A stretch of DNA of 64,000 bases. Source: Uranotaenia lowii. Lineage: Eukaryota > Arthropoda > Insecta > Diptera > Culicidae. The position numbers were made by a program, and so were the translations under genes. Below, in pieces: positions 44,962-56,052 of the stretch; position 1 is the stretch's first letter, and each line of letters opens with the position of its first letter. Under the pieces are notes generated by a model, which saw only the letters and a list, made by a program, of their open reading frames with translations, ran no database searches and had not been told where the DNA came from. The stretch spans positions 136,086,394 through 136,150,393 of the forward strand of contig NC_073691.1 of assembly GCF_029784155.1 (NCBI RefSeq), in the 5' to 3' direction.

Positions 44962-46137
44962 GTCAGGCTTTGACGTAGGTTTCGTCGTCCATTACCACGC
45001 AGTCAAATTTCGTAAGCATTGTCGTGTACAGCCTCCGGGATCGCGCTTTGGCCGTCGTATTTTGTTTATCATCGCGATTTGGAGTCACTGCCTTCTTGTA
45101 AGTCGATAGTCCGGCTCGTTTTTCGGCTCGATGCACGGTTGAAGACGATACACCCAGCTTATTTGCGGCATATCGGACTCTCTTTGTCGTCTCAGCGTCT
45201 TCCGGTTATCCATTTCCCCCCCAACAAGACTTCCTGGCTGTCGTCAAACGTTTCCCAAACACTTCAATTACATTTGTAACGGAAGGTGGGGGCGATGGAA
45301 AGCGACACGTATCAACGTAAAATCGTCTTCAACGAATTTCACTTTTTGGTTCGAAAAAACTCTAATGTCAACTGACATCGCAAATGGGACGAGGATGAGT
45401 TGGGTCGGTGGCTCTACTCGATTATTCCAAAGGTTAGCCTTAAACCATGGTTTAATAGATTGGACCTGAGTCGGGATTTTATTCGTATATTTTCCCGTCT
45501 CATGTCCAATCATTATTCCTCAGACGTGATACTTTATCGTTTTGATATTGCTGGCAGCAATTTGTGTAGTTGCGGCAAAGGTTACCATGACATCGAGCAT
45601 ATTGTTTGGTCGTGTGAGGTCCACCTTGTCGCCAGAACGAATTTCATAGACTCCCTTCGGGCCCGAGGAAAACCACCTGACATTCCAGTGAGGGATGTGA
45701 TGGCTGTGCTTGACTTGGGCTATATGTTCGAAATTTACCTTTTTTCTCAAAGCTATCGATCTTCGTCTACAAATTCTTTTCATCTTCATTTTTCCCTTTC
45801 TATCTCCCTTTTTCTTTTAAATAAAAATGCTAAGCTAAGAAAAACACTGTAAACACAATAACAACTGAGTTTGGCTCCTTAGAACCTCAAGGTATGAGCC
45901 GTGTCAAATAAAGAAATTACAAAAAAAAAATACATTTGTGGATTTTCGCGATGCGCGGGCAAAATTTTGATACGCTGCTCTTCTTCCTTGGACGGCATTT
46001 TGACAACTGAAGAGTGAATTCCAAAATCAAAATAGGAGCAACATTCTACACAGACACACCTTCAAAATAAGGGGTTTTCAGGTTTTTTAAATGCAAAATT
46101 GAAAGAAATACGTCAAGTTGATATTGACCAACTAGGT
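44962..46137 (-). pseudogene. Truncated Tc1/mariner (DD37E-type) copy, split by a LINE
   Basis: Segments 44962-45283 and about 45941-46137 match the N-terminal half and 5' end of the transposon at 62221-63504 (same helix-turn-helix coding region, D-D-E-T-Y equivalent broken, same 5' untranslated sequence). About 55-60 bp of the reference copy are missing at the split. Both TIRs and the C-terminal half are absent. The 86-codon plus-strand ORF here is antisense shadow. Confidence 0.8.
45278..45930 (+). mobile_element. 3' end of a LINE with poly(A), inserted in the mariner fragment
   Basis: Flanked by TACATTTGT (45269-45277, 45931-45939), a 9-bp target duplication, and ending in A10 after AATAAAGAAATTAC. 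The frame 45400-45852 encodes the C-terminal tail of a LINE ORF2: K-P-W-F, S-R-L-M-S-N-H-Y-S-S-D, and a Cys/His motif C-S-C-G-K-G-Y-H-D-I-E-H-I-V-W-S-C, as found after the RNase H domain in I/LOA/R1-type elements. 5' truncated; RT not present. Confidence 0.75.
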
Positions 46138-47450
46138 GAAAAAATGACTTTCTGAAGGTTTCAGGTCATTTGGCAGAAGCACGAGCTAACGCACGATACT
46201 TGATTTTCGGCTAAATGTATGAACAATCGACATACTTCCACTTTTTGTGTTCTAAAATATGTTTCCAGTATGCTAGAATTTCAGGATTTATAGTTCGAAC
46301 AATGACAAACAAGTTTGTAGAAAATTGTGACGCGATACGAGTTGTCTGTGATGAGTTATCCGCCATTGAACGTGTTGTAGTTTTGGCATTTCATCGATAC
46401 ATCGGACATTCAAAGTTCTGATAGCATTTTGCTGCCTGTAAAAAGTACTATCAGACCAATTTTTTTTAGATATTTAAAATTTACGCGTGCTTAAGATATT
46501 TGCGATGTAAGAGAGAAAAACATATTTTATAGTTTCCTTCAAAATTGGTCCATATCAAATCAATAGCTGACGAAACAGTTGATTTTTTTCAAAGAATTGC
46601 TGTGTGTGAGTGGTGGAAAAATATGCAAACACTGTCCAATATGACCACAAAGTTCAAATCATGCATTGGAGTGAAGCACATGATCGGCAACTATTTACGG
46701 TTAAGCGGCATCAGGGAAGTCAAGTCTCATAATAGCATTTTTTAATTTGAATAAGCGAAAAACAAGTGTAGATCGCTGAAATGTCCAAATCATTTTCTCC
46801 GATAAGCTGATAGTGTTGCCTGCCTTGTTACGAGTCATTCAAACGTAACAACAACTTTTTGCTTGTTCCAGACCTCTCTTCCTTTCCTATTTCACAATTC
46901 GTAATGCTAGAGCTCACTCCCTCCCCTCTCAAGGAGCGTTACGTAATAAATGGATGCCCCCTATTTGAGATACTGCCGTGGAATGCCTCATGATCACTGT
47001 TATTTAGCAACCGTAGCTCAGATGTTCCACAAAAGTCAATTTTCCACTTGAATTTATGGCTAATATTATATTTTTGATAACATTTTTATGATAGTACTGT
47101 ACTGCAACAACGTTGACCCATAATCACCTCCTCCGAGCGGTGACTATGGGTTAATTTTCATTTGACCATAACTTTTTCAAAAATATATTTTTCAACTATA
47201 TTTTGACCACTTACACCTTTACTATCTGCGAACATAAACATTTTAACTTTTTTAATGTCAGTTGAATAACGGGAATTATTGGGAAAATATTAAATTTGTA
47301 AGTTCCCAATCCTGTATAAAAAATTGCCTGTGACAAAGTAGCACACCGTCCATTTCTCCGAGTGTCCCGCTTTCTTGTTTTTTTTTTCAGATGGCTTTTA
47401 ACGAAGAACCCATCCTGCGGGAACAACCTGTGCTGTTGCGGACGTTTACC
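46138..47450. other. Unassigned region with one Harbinger-type end
   Basis: No gene supported. At 46931-46963 the sequence GAGCGTTACGTAATAAATGG with following ATGCCCCC matches one terminus of the element at 57060, but the second end is missing. A hairpin GACCCATAATCACC/GGTGACTATGGGTT lies near 47113-47153. Confidence 0.5.
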
Positions 47451-48020
47451 GGTCAACTTTCATCTGATTGAAATTCAACCGGTGTGACTTGCATAATACT
47501 GGTAAACCGTATAACAACAACCCGACCCGGTAAGTCGCCAGCGCACCCTGTTTGTGGATAATAAGTTATGCAAACACTCACTACAAATCTAAGCTCCCGG
47601 TTCCCGATCGATGGCGGCGGGCGACTTTATCTGTGGCAACTGGTACCTTCCTACCGAAATGTTGAAATTAGTTGCTCGACGTTCGACTGGACTGGACTGG
47701 AAGTTCTCCCTGAGCACATATTGCACTGCTGACCAATTCTGCGTTCCCGGGAACCGGCCATCGGAGAAATGTGGCATGGCAGCGCACGCACCGGGAATCG
47801 CCAATCAGGGCGTGACGGACGACTGGTGACTGAATGACTGTCCGACTGTCGCCGCACAGCCATGTATCGCACCGGTTCCAGTCGCCACTAGCCAATCCTC
47901 TCCATCTTCGCAGGCTTGGGCTTGAGGCTTGCAAATCGTACGGAGAAATTGTACCTCAAATTGGTTCGCTGGAATCGAATTAGAACCGCTACTGGCTGGA
48001 TGGCGGGCTGGCTACTTATT
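47451..48020. other. GC-richer unique-looking segment, unassigned
   Basis: Clearly higher GC than the flanks. Overlapping short ORFs on both strands (60-88 codons) without recognisable domains. Similar in character to 9.1-10.2, 11.2-13.5 and 26.6-27.6 kb. Confidence 0.3.
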
Positions 48021-48511
48021 TGAGTGACTTTTATTACTTTCTTAACGCATTTACTCTGCGCCGTATAATTATTTTTAACTTGAACTTCAAACTACTTAGT
48101 ATTTTGATTTAATAAGCGGCGTTAAGTCTAAGCATTTCTAAGCAATTAATCCTCTCCAAGCAAAACGAGCAAACATTGGCATGAATAACCGGTCCAAATC
48201 GGTAAATTTGCAGACGGTTCCTTCAAAGCTCAAAGGAACGAAAATATAAGTGAAATTTAACAAAATTTAAACAGCAATTTGTTCCACACATAATGAAAAA
48301 TGAAATCATATCTTTTTTTGAGCGATATTTATATGAACCTTTCAATACGGAACAACGATATTCAGTGACCGGCACAAATCCATAATCCACCCATCGTTTT
48401 AATCTCAAAATGCCGACGTTTTCAGTTTCTCTAAATCTTTTGAAACTTCACTAAGTTCGTTGGAAAGCTGGTAATTTCATGATTATTTAAAAATTAAAAA
48501 TTTTATTTTTT
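48021..48511. other. Unassigned AT-rich spacer
   Basis: Nothing recognised. Confidence 0.4.
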
Positions 48512-48531
48512 CGTATTTTTTACCTACCTAC

Positions 48532-50979
48532 CTAAGGGTCCAGCGCCGATTGACCGGCGCATAGGGCTGAGATAAAAGATCTCCACTGCTGGCGATCCGG
48601 AGCCAGCGTCTTCACTTGCTGCCAGCCGAGGTTCTCGTCAACTGTGCGGATTTCAGCGGCTAGACTTCGCCGCCACGAGCTTTTGGGCCTGCCTCTTCTT
48701 CGATGCCCATCTGGATTCCAGTCAAGCGCCTCTCTGCAAATCTCGTTTTCATCTCTTCGCAGCGTGTGCCCAATCCATCTCCACTTACGTTCCCGAATCT
48801 CGATTTCTAGTGCCTTTTGATGACACCGGCGATGAAGTTCAACGTTTGAGATCCAGTTGCCAGGCCACCAAGCGCGGATGATGTTCCGCAGGCAGCGATT
48901 CACAAAAACTTGCAGTTTTCGCGTCGTCACCGCATATGTGCACCAAGTTTCACACCCGTACAGCAATACGGATTTGACGTTTGAGTTGAAGATTCGGATC
49001 TTAGTTCGTAGAGAGATCTGGCGTGACCGCCAGATGTTTCGGAGACTCGCAAACGCAAATCGGGCTTTTCTGATCCGGGTCTCGATGTCCTTCTTGGTCC
49101 CACCATCAGGCGTAATCTGGCTACCAAGATACTGGAAGCACTCCACTGTCTCAACCTGTTGTCCAGCTACCACGAAATTGGAACGATTTTCTGTATTGAT
49201 TTCCATCGACTTGGTCTTTCCGACATTGATTTTGAGACCTGCTGCCTTGGAGCTTTTGGTGAGGTCGTCGAGTTTGCTCTGCATGTCTTGTTGTGTTTGG
49301 GCGAGCAAAACAATATCGTCTGCCAGGTCAAGGTCGTTCAGTTGCTCCATGGTTGAAGGATTCCACGGCAATCCTCGGTTTGGTCTACAGTCAATCGATC
49401 CAGTCAAGATCTCATCCATTACGATGAGAAAAAGCAGCGGTGACAAAATACATCCTTGTCTCACTCCAGCAGTTACCGGGATTGGTTCGGACAAGACACC
49501 ATCGTGCAAGACCTTGCACGAAAATGCCTCGTACTGTGCTTCGATGAGATGGACTAGTTTCTCTGGGACCCCTCGTCGTCTAAGAGCAGCCCAGATGTTT
49601 TCGTGGTTCAGTCGGTCAAATGCTTTTTCGAAATCAACGAACACCAGCAGAAGAGAGTCCTGGAATTCGTTGATTTGTTCCAGTATTATTCGTAGCGTTG
49701 TGATGTGGTCCACACATGATCGTCCGGATCGGAATCCAGCTTGTTGCCGTCGGAGTGTAGCGTCGATTTTCTCCTGGATCCTGTTCAGGATCACTTTGCA
49801 GAGTACTTTGAGGGTTGTACAGATCAAAGTTATGCCACGCCAGTTACCGCACTCTGTTAGGTCTCCTTTCTTTGGGACCTTTACGAGGATACCCTGCATC
49901 CAGTCGGCCGGGAATGTTGCAGTATCCCAAATGTCAGCGAATAGACGGTGCAACATTTGTGCTGACAAGGCAGGGTCGGCTTTGAGCATTTCAGCAGGAA
50001 TGCAATCGATTCCAGGCGCTTTGTTGGATTTCATGTCCTTGATTGCCGCTTCTATTTCAGCCAGCGAGGGCGCTTCCGAGTTGACGCCATTAATGCGACT
50101 TACTGTGGGCGCCTCGAGCTGCGGGTTCTGTTGGCCATTGCTATTTGTAACTCGAAAAAGTTGATCAAAATGCTCAGTCCAACGCTTGAGCTGATCTGTT
50201 CGATCTGTCAGCAGCTGACCTGCTCGGTTTTTCAGCGGCATTCTTGCATTAGTCCTTGCACCACTAAGGCGGCGAGAAATATCATATAATAATCGGATAT
50301 CTCCAATGGCGGCGGCTCTTTCTCCCTCTTCGGCTAGGGAGTTTGTCCAGGCTCTCTTGTCTCGTCTACAAGCTCGTTTAACTGCCTTTTCCAGCTCCGC
50401 ATATCGTAAGCGGGCGGCTGCTTTGGCTGACCCGGTACATGCCTGCTCAATTCCGACTTTCGCCTTTCTCCGATCATCGATCATCCTCCAGGTTTCATCC
50501 GACATCCATTCACTTCGTCTTCCACAAACTTTACCGAGAGTACCATGGCTCGTCGTGATGAAGGCATTCTTGATTCCACACCACTGTTCTTCGACTGTTC
50601 CGTCTGTCGGCAGCTCCGAGGCTCGGGATTCTAGCTGTTCAACGTATGCCCTTTTCACCTCTGGATTCTCCAACCGGCGGACGTCGTATCGACACCCGAC
50701 TTTCTCCTCGCGCCGTTGGACACGCGCAACTCTCAGTCGTATCTCGCCAAGGACGAGGTGATGGTCAGATGCAATGTCTGCGCTTCGTTTGTTGCGGACA
50801 TCAAGAAGGCTCCTTCTCCATTTTCGGCTGATGCAGATGTGGTCAATTTGATTTTCTGTTCGGCCATCTCGGGATACCCAAGTGACCTTATGTGCTGGTC
50901 GATGGGGGAAGAGCGATCCATCGATCACCATGTTGTTGTTGCCACAAAATTCTACAAACAGCTCTCCGTTTTCGCTCAT
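48532..50979 (-). CDS. RTE ORF: end of endonuclease plus reverse transcriptase
   Basis: 815 uninterrupted residues. The first 80 residues are the end of the endonuclease, with I-D-H-I-C-I-S and the catalytic S-D-H-H. After a linker with basic residues, the RT domain includes N-K-A-P-G-I-D, V-F-V-D-F-E-K-A-F-D (first catalytic Asp), T-A-G-V-R-Q-G-C-I-L-S-P-L-L-F and D-L-A-D-D-I-V-L-L (catalytic Asp pair, with Leu where most families have Tyr or Phe). The C-terminal part has L-L-Y-G-C-E-T-W, R-W-I-G-H-T-L-R and R-R-R-G-R-P, as in RTE/BovB-like proteins. The enzyme would carry out target-primed reverse transcription. It is out of frame with the upstream endonuclease because of a one-base deletion near 50990, so the full protein is not made from this copy. 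The plus-strand ORF of 435 codons is a shadow. Confidence 0.9.
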   Translation of the reverse strand: MSENGELFVEFCGNNNMVIDGSLFPHRPAHKVTWVSRDGRTENQIDHICISRKWRRSLLDVRNKRSADIASDHHLVLGEIRLRVARVQRREEKVGCRYDVRRLENPEVKRAYVEQLESRASELPTDGTVEEQWCGIKNAFITTSHGTLGKVCGRRSEWMSDETWRMIDDRRKAKVGIEQACTGSAKAAARLRYAELEKAVKRACRRDKRAWTNSLAEEGERAAAIGDIRLLYDISRRLSGARTNARMPLKNRAGQLLTDRTDQLKRWTEHFDQLFRVTNSNGQQNPQLEAPTVSRINGVNSEAPSLAEIEAAIKDMKSNKAPGIDCIPAEMLKADPALSAQMLHRLFADIWDTATFPADWMQGILVKVPKKGDLTECGNWRGITLICTTLKVLCKVILNRIQEKIDATLRRQQAGFRSGRSCVDHITTLRIILEQINEFQDSLLLVFVDFEKAFDRLNHENIWAALRRRGVPEKLVHLIEAQYEAFSCKVLHDGVLSEPIPVTAGVRQGCILSPLLFLIVMDEILTGSIDCRPNRGLPWNPSTMEQLNDLDLADDIVLLAQTQQDMQSKLDDLTKSSKAAGLKINVGKTKSMEINTENRSNFVVAGQQVETVECFQYLGSQITPDGGTKKDIETRIRKARFAFASLRNIWRSRQISLRTKIRIFNSNVKSVLLYGCETWCTYAVTTRKLQVFVNRCLRNIIRAWWPGNWISNVELHRRCHQKALEIEIRERKWRWIGHTLRRDENEICREALDWNPDGHRRRGRPKSSWRRSLAAEIRTVDENLGWQQVKTLAPDRQQWRSFISALCAGQSALDP

Positions 50980-50984
50980 CTGTC

Positions 50985-52158
50985 CTAGGCCATGCTGCCC
51001 ATGATGCGCTCACAGTCCTGATTATCGGAGCCAATCTTTGCGTTGAAGTCGCCTAAGTGGATTTGAATGTCACCCTTCGGAATTCTCTCAACCACGCTGT
51101 TCAATTGACTGTAAAACTGCTCTTTCTCCTGCAAATCGGCAACGTCAGTTGGCGCATAACACTGGACCATTGTAAGGTTTCTAACCCGTGTTCTGAATCT
51201 GGCTACGATTATTCTTTCGTTTATCGGTTCCCATCTTATGAGGGCCGCATGGGCCTGCGGGCTTAACAGGAAACCAACCAGGCTTCTTCGATTCTCTTGA
51301 TTTTTGCTCACTTTTTCTCATCTGCTTGTCAAATGCCTAACAGAAACATGCTTTCTCACACTTAAACCGATCAAGCAGCCCACGTTTTGTTGCAGAGCAT
51401 TTAAAAAACGCAGTCACCCAATTTCATTCTCGAAGGGAGATATGTTCATCAGCTTCTCAGTTATTGGCTGAGAAATCAACGACCGAACAGCGATGGACGC
51501 TTCGGTTGTGGTTTATTTCAGCACTTGCTGGGGCCAATGTTGCATAATTTCATATAGAAAGAGGACGGTTCAATCACACATTAAAGCTGTCCACGTGATT
51601 TGGTGAAACGGCCAAATTTCATATGCGATTTGCATTTCTTTTTCTCTTAGGAGCGATGAGAATATTAAAACTATGCCCTTGCCTTCACTGAGCAATTCAA
51701 TTCACTGATCACACGTTGCGCTGATGAGGTGTTTTCAGAGTCACAAACCAACAGTGCTCTGACAGTAGAAGAGTGATCATTCGTTAGAGAAAAAATTTCT
51801 CTTGGCTCTCTCAGCAGCAGATGATGAAATGCTCATTTAAAATCCCCTCACAATTATTAGGAGCGAAAAAGTTCACTGTCTCCTTTTGGGCAAGATGAGC
51901 AAAATGAAGCCTGAAACCAACTCCTCGTTCCCGAGTAGCATGTTCTCCTCGTATGCCAGAGTAAAGCAGTACTTGCCCGGACTGTGTCTTGTGTTCTCCA
52001 GTGTTAGGCCAACGGACTTCGCTCAGTCCCAATATCTCTAGCTTGAGGCGGCTAGCTTCTCTAGCAAGTTGAGCCAGCTTTCCTGGTTGGGCAAGGGTCA
52101 AAACATTCCAAGTTCCAATTCTAGTGCGTGTTTTAATGCTAAAAGTCGTTGCCAAAGT
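50985..52158 (-). pseudogene. RTE endonuclease domain, interrupted
   Basis: AP-type endonuclease in two pieces. 51922 to about 52158 encodes R-I-G-T-W-N-V-L-T-L and L-G-L-S-E-V-R-W (catalytic Glu); 50985 to about 51270 encodes L-S-P-Q-A-H-A-A-L-I, Q-C-Y-A-P-T and H-L-G-D-F-N-A-K-I-G (catalytic Asp/Asn). The two pieces join in frame if the hAT element and one copy of its 8-bp duplication are ignored. The frame ends at a TAG about 50985-50987, caused by a run of three G where the relation to the downstream frame implies four. No ATG is seen at the start; the first in-frame TTG is near 52155 and a stop lies not far upstream. Confidence 0.85.
51279..51913. mobile_element. hAT-like miniature element in RTE copy D (635 bp)
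   Basis: Perfect 8-bp target duplication AAACCAAC (51271-51278, 51914-51921). Ends CAGGCTTCTTCGATTC and (opposite strand) CAGGCTTCATTTTGCTC. No transposase. Younger than RTE copy D. Confidence 0.9.
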
Positions 52159-52204
52159 TCCAATTCGGTTATTTCTTCTCTCAGTTTCTGTAACGTATTT
52201 TTTA

Positions 52205-53181
52205 ACCCAGTAGAAATAAGTTTACTGACGTACATACTTTACCGGTATGACATTAAAAAGTTCACTTTATGGTTAATTTGATGAAAATGATACAAGCAAA
52301 TAACCATTATTTAGAATGACCTTCACCAGTCTTAATGATTTACTTACTTCACTCAGCGTAATTTTTTGTTATGTTTTGGTAATATTCCGGGGGTCGGGGA
52401 GTCAAGCCAGACTTCAAAACAGTAAAATATTTTTTTTTTTATCTAAACATCATTTTTGTTTATTTTTTTGATAGGATTTAATTTTAGAGCTGGGGATAGC
52501 CACGCGATTTGTTTGGGCCATGTAGATTAAAAAAAAAAATACTGCTGTTTTCTAAGCTTTTTTGGTTCAAGTCATTATTTTTCTAAAGAATGTTTTTGTT
52601 CTCCTGTTCCGTTTTAGCATAGATTCTTCCAGTTTCACGCTCAAAATGTCGATTTAATCATCAGCAATCACATAACCGTTGATCCACATAAATAAATTGT
52701 ACCTCCACCCTCTTTAGACATCTTATAACCATATTCACAATGCACTTTCACTACAGTGATTCATACATATTCGATTGAATATGACATTATAAGACCCAAT
52801 CCTGTACGTTTGCTTGAAATTAGAGATGTTTAACAAAAAAAAGTTACACTTAGTGAGGTTACCTAACTTTCTACTTTGGTCGGAAATGTCCTACTTTTTT
52901 ACGGTTATGACCATTATCTTGTTTATCGAACTTTTTACTTTGCGTTTTATATTATTTCGATGCATTTTTAGCGAAATCCTTATTTGCGCATTTCCATTTT
53001 AATGCAGAACTATAATATTTCATCCAAAGTTAGGTATTCTTCTTTCCCAGTGTCATAAAAACCCTTGTTTTGTTTATTTTTTGGTACGATTGCTTTTCGG
53101 TGGTAATTCAACGCTTTGCAGTAAAAAAGTGAAAGTTTGAAAAACGATTGATAAATATGTTCAATAATTGTTGAGAACTGC
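52205..53181. other. Unassigned AT-rich region
   Basis: No gene or element ends recognised. Confidence 0.4.
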
Positions 53182-55148
53182 ACGGAGAAGAAAGTAAAGT
53201 ATTTTCAACAATAATCCACTTATATCCAATCATATTTCTGATAAATTCTCGGCTAACTATAAATCTGAAGATTTCAACTATTTGTAAAGTAGGTTATCTG
53301 ATGGATTTTGTGCACTCAACAGTACATACAATGATTACAACTGTGATCATATGATTGATTTTTTTCTTTTGACTGTAGATATGATGGATTCAATTGGAAT
53401 TGTTCGGTTGATCGCAGGCGTTTTGATGTAAATATGATGATTTCAATTATATTTTTCTTATGAAATTAATTATAAATATATTGGTTTTAACAGTCTTGTA
53501 TGACAGAAATTTTTATAAATAAGTATATGTATAGTTAAAGTTAATTTTTTTTGGAGTGTGATATGTTTTTTGTTCATCTTTTGATGTACAGGCCCCGTTC
53601 GTTTTTGGCAACATTCGATTTTGGCAACATCCGATTTTGGCAACATCCGAACGGTTTTTGGGAGCGACATTACCTTTTGGTTTTTTTCTATAACAGGACC
53701 AATATAATTTAGACAAACACCACAAATACGTTTTTACTTTCTAAAAAGGTGATAAAATACAACCAAAAAACAAAAGTTTTATTTTTAATTTATAAAGTGA
53801 CGAAAAGATAAAATTTAAAAATCCAAAAACAAATACAAACAAAAGACTAAAAATGACAGAAACAACTAAAAAATGATAAAGAATGAAAAAAAACAGCAAA
53901 CAGCAAAAAAACGAAGATTATAAACAAAACCAGAAAAGTGCAAAATGCATCAAAAACATGAGAAAAAAAATTAATATTACTAAAAAAGTCGGAAATTGAC
54001 TAAAAATAAGCTATTTTGTGAAAATAGAAGAAAAAAAATTAAGAAAAAAAAACTGTTCGATTTTGGCAACATCCGATTTTGGCAAATGGGATCGTGGGGT
54101 AAGTGACAATAATGTCCATTCGATGATTTTGGGTTGTCCTTCCGACAAGTCCTTGCAGACAAGGGAGATGCAATCAATTATTTGAAAAACCACAATTTTA
54201 ACGAAACTCACCGATAAGTTTTATTTGTGTCAGATCGCTGCCATTATGGTACCCGGTTTGCATTTTTTTTCTTCATGAGCCGCCGCAGCTTTTCCAAACT
54301 TTTCCTTTGCAGGGGAGTCGAGGACATTTCCTTTTCAGGAGAGTGGACTTGGTACACCAAAACACCGGTTTAACGCAGTGGACAGCTTCTTCAACCAACA
54401 GGGGATGATTATGATCGTCACGGGTTCAGCGCCTGAAATATTGAGAGTATTTATAATCGTTCTAATTTTTTTTTTAAAAGAGTAACTTACTCAAGTGCTC
54501 CTGCAAGACGTCGTTTTCCGGTGAATCAGCGAAGATTGAAGCTGTTATACTTGCTCCACATATTCCTCGGGCAGCTTTCAGGGTACGTTTTGTTTTCCCG
54601 GTGGAACGGAGGCATTACAATCTGATAGGGAATCGTTCTGATTCGTTGGCATTTTGATCAGAGTCCAGTGTTTCTACCCCTACTACCAGTTTTCCTCTGA
54701 AGGGACCTTTGAGCGGTGCCTCGAGTGCGGTTCGGACGGTCAAAAATCACCGTTATTTTTTGTATAATAAACAATCAAATCCTTCAGATTCTAGAGGGCC
54801 TGCAGCCTGCCGAAATTTCTCACGTTTTTTTTCTTTTTTCGATGCTGCTGGGGGGAGAACAAACTACACGCACATTTACAAATACTCAAAGTTAAGTAAA
54901 ATATAATATAATATTTATTGTTAAATTCCCGAAAATCAACCATACAATTGCAATTCAATCTATCATATTTATAGTAAAATCTATTACAGTTGAATCCATT
55001 ATATTCGTAGTTGATTGCGTAAGGTCAAACTGCAGTTTGAAGTAGAGTCCAATATATTTATAGTTGATTGCAAAAAAATCAACTACACTTTGATGAATAG
55101 CATAACTTGCTGGAATAATTGGAACAACAGTATTCTTTTTTCTCCGTG
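53182..55148. mobile_element. CACGG...CCGTG TIR element with a minus-strand intron (1967 bp)
   Basis: Ends CACGGAGAAGAAAGTAAAG and (opposite strand) CACGGAGAAAAAAGAATAC, with TG on both sides. Both sub-terminal regions are rich in (T)CAACTATAAAT and TGGATTCAA words. On the minus strand 54433-54490 reads as a 58-nt intron (CTTGA|GTAAGT donor, AATATTTCAG acceptor) between GC-richer exon-like stretches (54241-54720). A block with TTTTGGCAACATCC repeats (53590-54095) may be a further insertion. Confidence 0.7.
53590..54095. repeat. GATTTTGGCAACATCCGA repeats
   Basis: Near copies of (C)GATTTTGGCAACATCCGA at about 53606, 53626, 53641 on the left and 54058 and 54074 on the right, in the same orientation, framing an A-rich stretch of about 400 bp. 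Confidence 0.7.
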
Positions 55149-55956
55149 TGTGGTTTTGAATCCTCTGTCGCCAGGTAATTTTAAAATACGTTTTCAATTT
55201 CAATGCTCGGACAATGGTTTTTCTATTTTCGAGGTGAGATTCTTCTAAAACTAACCTTAAATTGGTCCAACAGCGAAAACTCAGGTATATCCTTTGTTGT
55301 ATATATGCAAAAAAAAATATTGGCGAAATGAATTTTCAGCTTAACAACAGATTTAATGTTTAGTCCAAATAAGAAGCCAACCATTTAAATTAAATTTTTA
55401 TACATCCGCTGTAATGGCGTATTTGTCAAGGGTTGTTAAGCAAAATCAATATTTCAATAGTAGTGTTCTTCGTGGAAAAAATGATCTGAATTAAAATATA
55501 ACATGTTTTGTTGAAGATTCCCAAAGGAAAATGGATGAAATATTATAGTTTTGAAATTGAAAATCCTATGTTGAGAATTCATACTCAGAAACCTTATACA
55601 CTTCGCAAATGTTGAAAAAACCATAGTAATGCAGTGCAGTTTGAAGATTCTGAATATTTCCAAATGGAATTATAATAATGCCTATTTCATAGCTTTTAAT
55701 TTCCTTTGATGAGAGTTAAAATGGTTGATGAGATCCCAAGATCATTCATTTGATATGAATTTGATTTGAATACAAAATAACATTGTTTTCAAAACATATG
55801 TTCAAAAAATTTAACAAATTAGTTTAAAATCATCAAAAAATAAAAATTAAGATGATTTTGGTTGCAAATGGATTATACAGCAGAATGAATAATTTTTGAT
55901 TGAATCTTCTTTATTCAGTGTAGGCTTGTTGTCTTTGATTATAAATTCTTTGAATA
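55149..55956. other. Unassigned AT-rich region
   Basis: Nothing recognised. Confidence 0.4.
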
Positions 55957-56052
55957 TTCGGCGCCGAATACCGTCAAAAAACCGTTAAGCCGAATATTCG
56001 GCCCACCGAATAGTTGAGCCAAGTATTCGGCCGAATAGGCCGAATACTTATT
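55957..56052. repeat. Cluster of CCGAATATTCGG-type palindromes
   Basis: Overlapping variants of CCGAATA and TATTCGG, including CCGAATATTCGG, fill about 95 bp. ATTCGGTACATCTCTA occurs at about 56953-56968 and may be the far end of the same element; its left counterpart is not seen. Confidence 0.6.

Larger units (their letters stand above)
48523..52193 (-). mobile_element. Nearly full-length RTE retrotransposon, copy D
   Basis: Perfect 11-bp target duplication CGTATTTTTTA (48512-48522, 52194-52204). Without the hAT insertion at 51279-51913 and its duplicated 8 bp, the element is about 3.0 kb, the usual size for the RTE clade. One ORF originally: endonuclease, reverse transcriptase, C-terminal domain. 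The 3' end is (TAGG)n that begins inside the stop codon; there is essentially no 3' UTR. Confidence 0.9.
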
